From positions 1-64,000 of the IMG/VR virus record IMGVR_UViG_3300045282_000294: a stretch of DNA of 64,000 bases; one strand, given 5' to 3'. The notes beneath the pieces were generated by a model that did not search any database, was not told where the DNA came from, and was given only the letters and a program-made list of their open reading frames with translations. The translations under genes were made by a program, and so were the position numbers. Positions 27,954 to 34,473 of this stretch are shown here, one piece after another (within the stretch, counting starts at the first letter, position 1; every line of letters starts with the position of its first letter). The DNA comes from a virus.

Positions 27954-30388
27954 TTATCCTGCGATGACCTGGGCTTGCGCCAAAGCCGTCCCGTCAAGGA
28001 TTTGATATCCGTATACTTGAAGTCCACGTAGGATTTGCCCGAACGTAAGTTCAGATCTCAGCGTCTCGATTTTGCTGATCTGGCTTGCAAACGTTAGGGC
28101 ATGTGCGTGTCCCGCATAGATCGGGGCCTCGCCCGCCGCGAAGTTGGTCGCGTCGGTTGTGACGCTCGGCAACAGGTTCGAGATATAGATTGTGAACCGG
28201 TCAACCATTCCGAGCCTTCCATTGCGCAGCATCGACACCGGATCACCCGACAGATACGCCTGCCGCAGCTCGGACTGCTTGATCATGCGTCCGGCCCAGG
28301 CCGGCATCACAACCCAACGCCCGACTTCCGGGATGTTGTACTCGTCCAGGCACTGGCCAAGCCGCAGCAGGATGTCGATGATCTCGACCTGACCCGCCAC
28401 CGGCGTAGCCGCCTGCCGGCCGACGATCGTCACCGGCGTGCCCTTGATGCCAAGGTTCAAGTTGGCGGAAATCACTCCGGCCGTTGCACCCTTGTTGCCA
28501 GCGGCAGCGCCGCCAACAATGCCGCCGAGCACGTCACGGTCGACGGTAACCTTCAACTGCTGTGCGGCGTCCCTTAATCTTCGCAACGAGGCGCGACCCT
28601 CGTTACCGCCTTTCGGGCTGCTGCATATTCCTATGCAGAGGAGACTATATCATCACCCCTTTCGGGGGCCGGGCGCTTCGGGCCGCTTGGCCCTACGAGC
28701 TTTCGCTCTAGTCGTTGCACCTTCCGCTTTCGCGGCTTGGCTCAGGATTGGCCGGTCTGGCGTTCCCCTGAATTAACCCGGTTTTCGATGCTGATTACTC
28801 AGCAAAGGGACTCTGATTAATCCGACCACATCGACAGCAGATTGAGATCAGACTGAACCTCCATGACGTCGTCGAGGATCAGGCTGAAGTACTTGCCCGA
28901 TCCTATGTAGAGCTCAACCGAACCACCGGTCGGGCGATCGAGACCGAGCAAACCATCGGCCTTGTAGTCGCGGATCGTGCAAACGAGCAGCGCTCGTTCC
29001 GATCATCACTTCAGCGGGCGGGCCGCTGCCGGGTCGGTTGATCTGTGCGGGTGCGCTCTTGCGCTTCCCTCTGGTTCCTTGCAGTCCCAGTTTTCATAGA
29101 CCCGGTTTAACGACGACCTCAGTTAATCGTCGGCTTGGTCCGGATTTTCACCCGGTCCCCCATATTGGCGATTTCGCCTTCATAATCAGTCGCTTAGAGG
29201 CACAGCCTCTGCCCACTGTCGCTTACGCTCTCTGCTGCCAGGCCCCATGAATGACGGCACGTCACGCACCGTCTTCAGAAGCTCAGCAACGTGAGCGCCC
29301 GGACCACTCAGTCTGTGCGCCTGGGACCGGAGCTGTTCCAACCCCGCCTTGATACGCTCACCATCGCGGAAATGACCCATCTTCGCACAACCAAGCAAGA
29401 AATAGATCTGATCCGTTTTCAGAACCATATGCTTGGCTAGGCCAGTCTTGCCGCTCTCGAACATGGACCGGACTTTTGCCGCATCCAGCCAGAGCGTCCA
29501 CGTGACGATTGGCGTACCGTGAGGAGTTAGGTGCTCGCGAATGGAGCCTCCATAGGCCTTTTTGAGCAGGTCAACTCCGACCCGCTCGATGGCTTCATCA
29601 CAAACCATAAGGCTGAGATGCCCACCTAGCCCATTGGGGATATTGACGTTGAAGGTCCCATTCCCTTCGATGTAACCAGCAGCCCACTTTCGTGTTGGGT
29701 GCTTCGGCATTGGCGAGGCGCCGCGAGCGGCATCAAACCTCTGCTTCCCTTCCTCGACGTCCATGAACTTGCCGTTCATATCGATGGCACAGTCAGCAAG
29801 TGCTCGCTTGAGGACTAAGAACTTGCGCAGCCGCATCAGTACGCTCACGGCCTTAGAACCAGCTACAACCCAGTGATGGGTGCCGCTGTAGGCAATCGTA
29901 CCAATCGTCCCCCACACATCAGCGAGTGAAGGAGGCGTCAGGCTGCTGGCGATGAGACGCATGAAGCTATGGTCTGGGGTTTTCTGAGAGAACGAAACCA
30001 CAGCTTGCGCGCGACGCGGCCCGGTCTGATCCTTGTGGTCGTCATACCACTTCAGACAGATGCAGCCGTCGCTGTCCAAAAGTCCTGCGAGATACTTGTC
30101 GCTGAGCCGTCCCTTGGCTCTGGTTCCTCTCGGTTCCAGTTTTCCAGGTCCAGTATTACTCGAACTACCCTTTAATTCGAGATTGCCGAGAGCACTGTGC
30201 TCGCGTAGCTCTCCGGCCGGAGCCGGACCGACTATCGCTTCAACGGCATTGCCCGTTGCCAGGTCACTTAGTCTGTGCGGGTGCATTTCTGGTGCTTCCC
30301 TCGGGTTCCCGGAGGTCCCCGTTTTTCAGACCCGGTTTAAAGAAGTCCTATCGAACTTCTCGACGAGTTTGGCCGACCAGATTTCCAT
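27954..30388 (-). CDS. Major capsid protein, split into five exons by four group I introns
   Basis: Exons (in order): 30388-30354, 30208-30175, 29190-29126, 28979-28820, 28571-27954. Joined, they give one uninterrupted 303-codon frame starting MEIWSAKLVEKFYAS, continuing NTDYEGEIANMGD, KPTITIRDYKADG and SMWSDDAAQQLKVTVD, and ending QAQVIAG. This matches the coat-protein family with 'EIWSAKL...NTDYEGEI...IRDY' and P22-like/HK97-type folds. Each junction restores exactly the family sequence, and every 5' splice site ends in T opposite a G in the intron guide. It lies just after the scaffold gene. The true N-terminus is uncertain: family members usually have residues before EIW, and the ATG at 30388 has no ribosome site. 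Confidence 0.88.
28572..28819 (-). ncRNA. Group I intron 4 of the capsid gene (248 nt)
   Basis: Contains the textbook conserved elements AATCCTGAGCCAAGCC (P), GGAAGGTGCAACGACTAGAG (Q/R) and GATATAGTC (S), of the same kind as bacterial tRNA introns. P1 pairs exon GGAT with GTCC. No ORF inside. It is clearly a different subtype from introns 1-3. Confidence 0.92.
28980..29125 (-). ncRNA. Group I intron 3 of the capsid gene (146 nt)
   Basis: A close relative of intron 1; both share TTAAACCGGGTCT and CACCCGCACAGA. P1 pairs exon CGACGAT with guide GGTCGTCG. P3 is CCGGGTC/GACCCGG, P7 AGATCA/TGATC, P8 CAGCGG/CCGCTG and P9 AACGAGC-GCT-GCTCGTT; the last base is G. The P7 and P3 pairs differ from intron 1 by compensating changes, which supports the folding. 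Confidence 0.87.
29186..30286 (-). CDS. LAGLIDADG homing endonuclease of the capsid intron
   Basis: Two motifs are visible: LAGLLDSDG at residues 66-74 and AAGYIEGNG at 202-210, so it is a single-chain two-motif enzyme. Such enzymes cut intronless alleles and spread the intron; some assist splicing. In the second motif Asn replaces the usual acidic residue, so cleavage activity is doubtful. The frame is open from an ATG at 30286 inside intron 1, across exon 2, into intron 2; residues from ~38 on are intron 2-encoded. No ATG, GTG or TTG in frame lies between the intron 2 boundary and motif 1. A weak GGGAAG site precedes the 30286 ATG. Confidence 0.82.
   Translation of the reverse strand: MHPHRLSDLATGNAVEAIVGPAPAGELREHSALGNLELKGSSSNTGPGKLEPRGTRAKGRLSDKYLAGLLDSDGCICLKWYDDHKDQTGPRRAQAVVSFSQKTPDHSFMRLIASSLTPPSLADVWGTIGTIAYSGTHHWVVAGSKAVSVLMRLRKFLVLKRALADCAIDMNGKFMDVEEGKQRFDAARGASPMPKHPTRKWAAGYIEGNGTFNVNIPNGLGGHLSLMVCDEAIERVGVDLLKKAYGGSIREHLTPHGTPIVTWTLWLDAAKVRSMFESGKTGLAKHMVLKTDQIYFLLGCAKMGHFRDGERIKAGLEQLRSQAHRLSGPGAHVAELLKTVRDVPSFMGPGSRERKRQWAEAVPLSD
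29191..30174 (-). ncRNA. Group I intron 2 of the capsid gene, endonuclease-bearing (984 nt)
   Basis: P1 pairs exon CTCGAAT with guide GTTCGAG (T.G at the site). P3 CTGGACC pairs with a distant GGTCCGG, the P7 strand CAGACTG sits beside it, and the terminal hairpin AGAGGC-TGT-GCCTCT is followed by AAGCG and the exon ACTGATTAT. The LAGLIDADG frame fills the large insertion in the P6 region and even runs through P7-P9 to the exon border. Confidence 0.82.
30209..30353 (-). ncRNA. Group I intron 1 of the capsid gene (145 nt)
   Basis: P1 forms between exon AGAAGTT and internal guide GGACTTCT with the T.G wobble at the splice site. P3 CCGGGTC pairs with GACCTGG, P7 AGACTA pairs with TAGTC, P8 is CAACGG...CCGTTG and P9 is CTCCGG/CCGGAG. 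The last intron base is G. It is very short for a natural group I intron. The only visible ATG of the downstream endonuclease frame lies within it. Confidence 0.85.
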
Positions 30389-30430
30389 TTGAAGCAGCGG
30401 TTAGCCAAAGCCCGTTCACATCCCCAAAAT

Positions 30431-30550
30431 CTAGTAACGGATAGGGACGAACCCTGTCGATTGCAGGAGGTTGCCCGTAGAACCGACGGGCGTCAGTGCT
30501 GGGGTTGATCCTGACGTTGCGCCAGGAAAACCCGCACTCGGGATAGCCAT
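30431..30550 (-). CDS. 39-codon ORF directly before the capsid gene (possible capsid N-terminus)
   Basis: Begins MAIPSAGFPGATSGS with a good GGAG ribosome site 8 nt upstream and ends GNLLQSTGFVPIRY. The phrase TGFVP is what often precedes EIWSAKL in this capsid family. The ORF stops 43 nt before the capsid ATG. It may be an independent small gene, or exon 0 of the capsid gene joined by an unrecognised mechanism. Confidence 0.55.
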   Translation of the reverse strand: MAIPSAGFPGATSGSTPALTPVGSTGNLLQSTGFVPIRY

Positions 30551-30603
30551 GTGCGTAGCTCCATTGCTTGGGAGCTACCATCCTGTTGAGGGCAGCCCCC
30601 GGG

Positions 30604-31680
30604 TTAGCGGATGCGCCCTTCTCGACTGGCCGCGATGATGTCGGCGTCCTGTCGAGCCCACTCAGCCTCACGGCCGATGTACGCACCTTTACGGTGCGCG
30701 GCGTAGAGCTGGGCGATTTGAGCGCGCGTGTACGTGGGCCTTTCGGGCGGCAAGGAGGCATCGCCTCCGGTTGCGGGCCGAGCCCTGCCAGGAGCCGCCA
30801 GGGATGCCAGGGGTATCGCAGGCTCCCGGGGCGGCGCTGCCGGCGGGGAGTATTGCGCTGGCTCGAGGTGGCCTGTGGCTACTTCCTCTTGGAGGAAGCC
30901 TTTGAAGAACGAGATTACGCGGGGGGCTTGCGCCGCGGCGATAGCCTCGTTCAACAATTGCTGTCTAACACGTCCGGATAAAACATCAACCCCCAGCAGC
31001 CAGTTGTGCCAGCGCGGGTTGCGATCGACCTCACGATAGTTTGGCACTGCCAACTCGACGGCTTGGTCAAGCCGGATGCGCGCCTCTTGCGCGAGCCGCT
31101 GGCGCAGTTCGGCGTTCTGCTGCTCGATCTGCTGGAGTTGCGGGGCGATTGCTTGTGCCGCTGCGCGCTGGGCGAAGTCGACGAGCTCGGTACCGTAGTT
31201 CTGCACATCCTGGTCGGTGAGGTAGGCTGGCGGTGGGGGAGGGGCCTGCCGTGTAGGCTGGGGCGTGCGCTGCTGCGCGTGCAGCAGTTCCTTCCCCATC
31301 TGCGCCATGATCTCTTCTTGCTCGCCAATGATCTTTTGCGCCGCCGTATGCCGGCCCTGCCACGCCATGGCCTGGCGTTTCCAGTTTTGGTTCTCGTCGC
31401 TGGTGGGCGGCGGAGCCTCCGCAGGCACAGGCGTAGCCGTTGCGGTCGGGGGGGACTTGTCGGCCGTAGTCGGTGCCTGCGGAGCCGGAGCTTCCTCGGT
31501 CGGGGGAGCTGGGGAAGACTCCGGTTGGGGATTGGGTGCGGTCGGCGGGGAGGCCTGCGCGCCGTTCTGCGCATACAGCGCATCCACGGCTGCGGCGCGT
31601 TTCCTGACGGCTTCCGGGATTGTCTCCGGGTCAAAGGGGAGTTTGGCCAGGGGTTTCTGATCGACAACCACTTCAACCAT
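30604..31680 (-). CDS. Capsid scaffolding protein
   Basis: 358 residues. A Pro/Ala-rich disordered N-terminal third precedes a long coiled coil (~105-225, rich in Gln/Glu/Ala). Then VPNYREVDRNPRWHNWLLG and APRVISFFKGFLQEE follow, with a C-terminal basic helix TRAQIAQLYAAHRKGAY...REGRIR. This order of disordered region, coiled coil and basic helix-turn-helix is typical of podovirus scaffolds, which guide coat assembly and exit. It is encoded immediately upstream of the capsid gene. It overlaps the preceding gene by 8 nt. Confidence 0.85.
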   Translation of the reverse strand: MVEVVVDQKPLAKLPFDPETIPEAVRKRAAAVDALYAQNGAQASPPTAPNPQPESSPAPPTEEAPAPQAPTTADKSPPTATATPVPAEAPPPTSDENQNWKRQAMAWQGRHTAAQKIIGEQEEIMAQMGKELLHAQQRTPQPTRQAPPPPPAYLTDQDVQNYGTELVDFAQRAAAQAIAPQLQQIEQQNAELRQRLAQEARIRLDQAVELAVPNYREVDRNPRWHNWLLGVDVLSGRVRQQLLNEAIAAAQAPRVISFFKGFLQEEVATGHLEPAQYSPPAAPPREPAIPLASLAAPGRARPATGGDASLPPERPTYTRAQIAQLYAAHRKGAYIGREAEWARQDADIIAASREGRIR

Positions 31681-31882
31681 TCTTTACCTCCTCGAACACT
31701 TTCAACAGGGCCGCACACTGCTGTGCGTGTCCCTGAGCCAGCGGCAAATTGTCGGTCGCGTAGATCAGGGTGTTACACACCGTGCCGGTGTACTCGGCAA
31801 ACGCAGTGCAGAAATCGGCAAACTCGCGGGGGGCGGCGTTGCGCAAAAAGCGCGTGTAGTCCGCCAGCCCCTTCGTCGTCAC
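31673..31882 (-). CDS. Small hypothetical head-module protein
   Basis: 69 residues, helical, with two Cys. Sequence includes YTRFLRNAAPREFADFCTAF. It overlaps both neighbours, indicating translational coupling in the head operon. No family recognised. Confidence 0.62.
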   Translation of the reverse strand: MTTKGLADYTRFLRNAAPREFADFCTAFAEYTGTVCNTLIYATDNLPLAQGHAQQCAALLKVFEEVKNG

Positions 31883-32139
31883 GCGGCATCGTCCGGCGGC
31901 ATCATCGCGGTCGGCGCCGAACCGAGGGCCGGCCCGCCGAGCGATGGGGCTGGCGCCGGCGTTGGCTCGACGGGCTGCGGGGCGGCGGGATAACGGCCCA
32001 TCGCCCGCTGCAGCGGATCGGCGCCGGTCACGCTTTCGCGCTCGCCGCCGCCCAGCCGCTGCTGAACCCCGCCCTTGCCGGCATGCTTCACGACACGGCC
32101 GCGCTTCGAGAGCGGGGTGAGTTGATGCTTAAACACCAT
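31879..32139 (-). CDS. Small Pro-rich head-module protein
   Basis: 86 residues; basic N-terminus (KHQLTPLSKRGRVVKHAGKG) followed by a Pro/Ala-rich tail. It overlaps its neighbours by 4 and 11 nt. Probably disordered; function unknown. Confidence 0.55.
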   Translation of the reverse strand: MVFKHQLTPLSKRGRVVKHAGKGGVQQRLGGGERESVTGADPLQRAMGRYPAAPQPVEPTPAPAPSLGGPALGSAPTAMMPPDDAA

Positions 32140-32341
32140 CGGTCGGTCCTCCGTAGCCGGCGCCGAACCCGCGCAGGCCCATGTCCGGCGCGCCCGAGAG
32201 CGGCGTGCCGCCCTTGCCGTAATTGCGCGTGCTGGCCGGCTTGAGCCGCGGTGGCTGTGTGACCACCTTGTTGGGGTCGAGCGGCTTGGGCATCGGCGGC
32301 AGCGTTACGCCGCGCGGTGGCCGCACTGCTCCCTTCGCCAT
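32129..32341 (-). CDS. Small Pro/Gly-rich head-module protein
   Basis: 70 residues with MPKPLDPNKVV and a Gly-rich end. It overlaps both neighbours. No recognised fold; likely a minor virion or assembly component by position. Confidence 0.55.
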   Translation of the reverse strand: MAKGAVRPPRGVTLPPMPKPLDPNKVVTQPPRLKPASTRNYGKGGTPLSGAPDMGLRGFGAGYGGPTDGV

Positions 32342-32565
32342 CAGCGTGCTCCGGTCTGCCCGGCGGTGGCCGGCTGTGAGCCAGCGAAGCCGAACATCTT
32401 GCCCTTGCCCCCTTCGGCAAACTTATGGCCGGGGGCCGAGCTCTGGTCCTTACCGGTATTGCCGGGTTTGTCCGGGCCGGCGGCCTGTTGGCTGAACATG
32501 TGGGTATCCCCGCCTTCGGCAAAGGTAACGTCGTGACTGGATTCAACCTTGGTCTTGGCAGCCAT
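32341..32565 (-). CDS. Small phage protein with FAEGG motifs
   Basis: 74 residues from ATG 32563-32565 (MAAKTKVES), chosen because GGAGG lies 5 nt upstream; the longer frame lacks support. It has two copies of a FAEGG(D/K)xxMF motif, a signature of small phage head-module proteins also echoed in the large internal virion protein here. Function unknown. Confidence 0.7.
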   Translation of the reverse strand: MAAKTKVESSHDVTFAEGGDTHMFSQQAAGPDKPGNTGKDQSSAPGHKFAEGGKGKMFGFAGSQPATAGQTGAR

Positions 32566-32633
32566 CAAAGCCTCCTGTTTTGGAACGATGTAAGCACTAT
32601 CGCGACTTGCGCGAGGCCGCGGCGGTGGCAGCG

Positions 32634-33008
32634 TCATCCGTCATCCACCTCGACCGCCACGGCAAACTCGCGCTCCATGTCCTGCTTTATCGGTGTCGAC
32701 CGGGTGCCGGAGCGGAACTTGATCCAGGTTGCGCCGGCGCCGAATTGCTCCGGCAGCACCAGGCCAACGCCGGGCTGGATCCCGGGGAAGACCACCTCGA
32801 ACGGGATGTAGCTTCCGGCCGTCACCTGCAGATGGAACAGGTCGTTGTACATCGCGCCGTCGGTCGAGACCTGGAAGCTCAGCGGCGCCGCCTGCCAGTT
32901 TCCCGGCATGGTAACCCGCACGATCCGGATGCAGCCAGAGCAGTCGAGTCCTTCCGACAGCGACTGGCCGGCTCGGATGAAGGGCCCATTGATAATCTGT
33001 AGCGCCAC
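32634..33008 (-). CDS. Beta-rich virion protein, paralogue 1
   Basis: 124 residues. It shares the start (GP.I.AGQSLSEG.DC), the centre (LFHLQVTAGSYIPFEVV.P) and KFRSGT with the next gene upstream. Both are probably small capsid-decoration or tail proteins of jelly-roll/immunoglobulin type; this is inferred from composition and position. GGAGG-type ribosome site. Confidence 0.68.
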   Translation of the reverse strand: MALQIINGPFIRAGQSLSEGLDCSGCIRIVRVTMPGNWQAAPLSFQVSTDGAMYNDLFHLQVTAGSYIPFEVVFPGIQPGVGLVLPEQFGAGATWIKFRSGTRSTPIKQDMEREFAVAVEVDDG

Positions 33009-33017
33009 GGCAGCCTC

Positions 33018-33392
33018 CTATGGTGAACTCGGCACATTGAGCACGATCTGGAACGGCCGAGCGGCGGCCTGTACCACCGGCAAGCCCTTGGTGCCGGAGC
33101 GGAACCGGATGAAGGCAATCATGAAGCCTGCGCCGGGCGGCATGACATAGATTGCCCCCGGCAGCACGTTCGGCACGACCACCTCGAACGGCACGAAGGA
33201 CCCGGTGGTCGCCTGAATATGAAACAGATCGTAGAATGTCACGTTATCCGGGGACAACTGGAAGGTCAGCGGCGCCGATGTCCAGGCGGGGGGCATGACG
33301 ATGCGGATGATCGAACTGCCGGTGCAGTCGACACCCTCCGACAGCGACTGGCCGGCAGGGATCGTTGGGCCCGGCAGGAAATAGAGCGACAT
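33018..33392 (-). CDS. Beta-rich virion protein, paralogue 2
   Basis: 124 residues, tandem duplicate of its downstream neighbour with exactly equal length (AGQSLSEGVDC, FVPFEVVVPNV, RFRSGTKG conserved). The 9-nt gap and same strand point to a simple tandem duplication followed by divergence. Candidate decoration protein. Confidence 0.68.
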   Translation of the reverse strand: MSLYFLPGPTIPAGQSLSEGVDCTGSSIIRIVMPPAWTSAPLTFQLSPDNVTFYDLFHIQATTGSFVPFEVVVPNVLPGAIYVMPPGAGFMIAFIRFRSGTKGLPVVQAAARPFQIVLNVPSSP

Positions 33393-33400
33393 CGCGACTC

Positions 33401-33622
33401 CTATCTGATTGCCGGAACAATGCTATGAACGCCGCCGCCCATGACCGCGGTGATCAGAGCAATCAGCGCCAGCAGAAGAACAATAACCCAGATACCCTGC
33501 TTCACCTTCTCTGGGATTGGCTGAACGAATGACTCGATCACCCAGATAGCCAAGTAGACAATCCCACAAAGAATGATCAGCCCAACCAGGAACCATAAAA
33601 CTTGCACTGCTAATGCGGCCAT
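33401..33622 (-). CDS. Small membrane protein with two transmembrane segments
   Basis: 73 residues from ATG 33620-33622 with an AGGAGG site. Hydrophobic segments lie at ~3-28 and ~42-62, separated by a short charged loop (ESFVQPIPEKVKQG), and the N-terminus is out by charge. It could be a holin-like or membrane-anchoring protein, though it sits in the head operon rather than the lysis cassette. Confidence 0.62.
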   Translation of the reverse strand: MAALAVQVLWFLVGLIILCGIVYLAIWVIESFVQPIPEKVKQGIWVIVLLLALIALITAVMGGGVHSIVPAIR

Positions 33623-33652
33623 TGGTGGCCTCCTATGACCCGGTGGGCCCAC

Positions 33653-33805
33653 TCATTTCTTCTTCCCCAGCTTCGCCTGGCCTTTGCGGTCCTCGGCCTT
33701 GTCCTGCGCGGTTTTTTCGTAGGCCTTGAGCGTGACGCCGAGCCGCTTGGCGCCCTTCTTGTCTTCCGCGATATCTCGCTTCGACCCCTCGTAGCGCTTC
33801 GCCAT
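33653..33805 (-). CDS. Small Lys-rich conserved phage protein
   Basis: 50 residues, MAKRYEGSKRDIAEDKKGAK onward, highly charged and helical. This short family recurs beside head genes in alphaproteobacterial phages; function unknown. It overlaps the next gene by 1 nt. Confidence 0.68.
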   Translation of the reverse strand: MAKRYEGSKRDIAEDKKGAKRLGVTLKAYEKTAQDKAEDRKGQAKLGKKK

Positions 33806-34473
33806 CAGCAGACTCCAGCGGCCCGATAGTTCAGAAACATGGATGCATCGTGGTTGGCGCGGTACTGCCAGATCGGAAGATCCGGATAACGCTGCTCGAC
33901 ACGCGCAAGCGCATTCACTTCCCACGACAGATTGCCGGTCAGCTTTAAGTGGCGCTTATACTCCTCTTTCATCACCGCGTCCAAAATCCCGGCAAAGGCG
34001 CGCGGAATAACCATGAGACCGCCGCAGAAACGCCAGCAGGGATATCGGTCGTCGTACGCATAGCCCCTATTCCAGCAGCCTGGGATTGCTATCGCCCGCT
34101 CGGTTTCCGCACGCTGCATGAAGTTCTGGATCATCTCGGCCGTCACGCCGGGGATGTGGAAAATCCCGTAATCGATCCACACCAGGACATCCAACAACGG
34201 GCAATCATCCGCGACAGCGGCAAGCCATTCGGTCTTCTGCGCCTGCACGATGTGATAGGCCGCCGAATTCTTGCGCGGATTGTCTGCGGTCGAGTGTGTG
34301 AAGGTGCCGCCATCAGCCTGCATCCACCGATGCAGCCAGCAGTTCTCCAGCCTGCCCTCGACCGCCAACAGCGGGACGTCGAGGGCGAGCAGCCGTTCAC
34401 CCAGTTCGTAGTATTCCTCCGCCGGGCGTGGATGCTCTGGAATCGGGACGAAGCCGGTCACCGCCAGGATCAT
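33805..34473 (-). CDS. Putative glycosyltransferase (HtrL/YibB-like)
   Basis: 222 residues. An alpha/beta pattern with VLVWIDYGIFHI in the middle (a DxD-like nucleotide-sugar region), RFCGGLMVIPRAF and a C-terminal WEVNALARVEQRYPDL resembles HtrL/YibB-type transferases. It is one of three sugar-active genes between portal and head proteins; they may glycosylate virion proteins or alter host surface glycans. Family assignment is tentative. Confidence 0.5.
   Translation of the reverse strand: MILAVTGFVPIPEHPRPAEEYYELGERLLALDVPLLAVEGRLENCWLHRWMQADGGTFTHSTADNPRKNSAAYHIVQAQKTEWLAAVADDCPLLDVLVWIDYGIFHIPGVTAEMIQNFMQRAETERAIAIPGCWNRGYAYDDRYPCWRFCGGLMVIPRAFAGILDAVMKEEYKRHLKLTGNLSWEVNALARVEQRYPDLPIWQYRANHDASMFLNYRAAGVC

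Noticed and set aside
27954-28586. Capsid gene as a truncated or degraded pseudogene
   Set aside because: The missing N-terminal parts are present upstream in order and phase, and the gaps are foldable group I introns with proper splice-site pairing.
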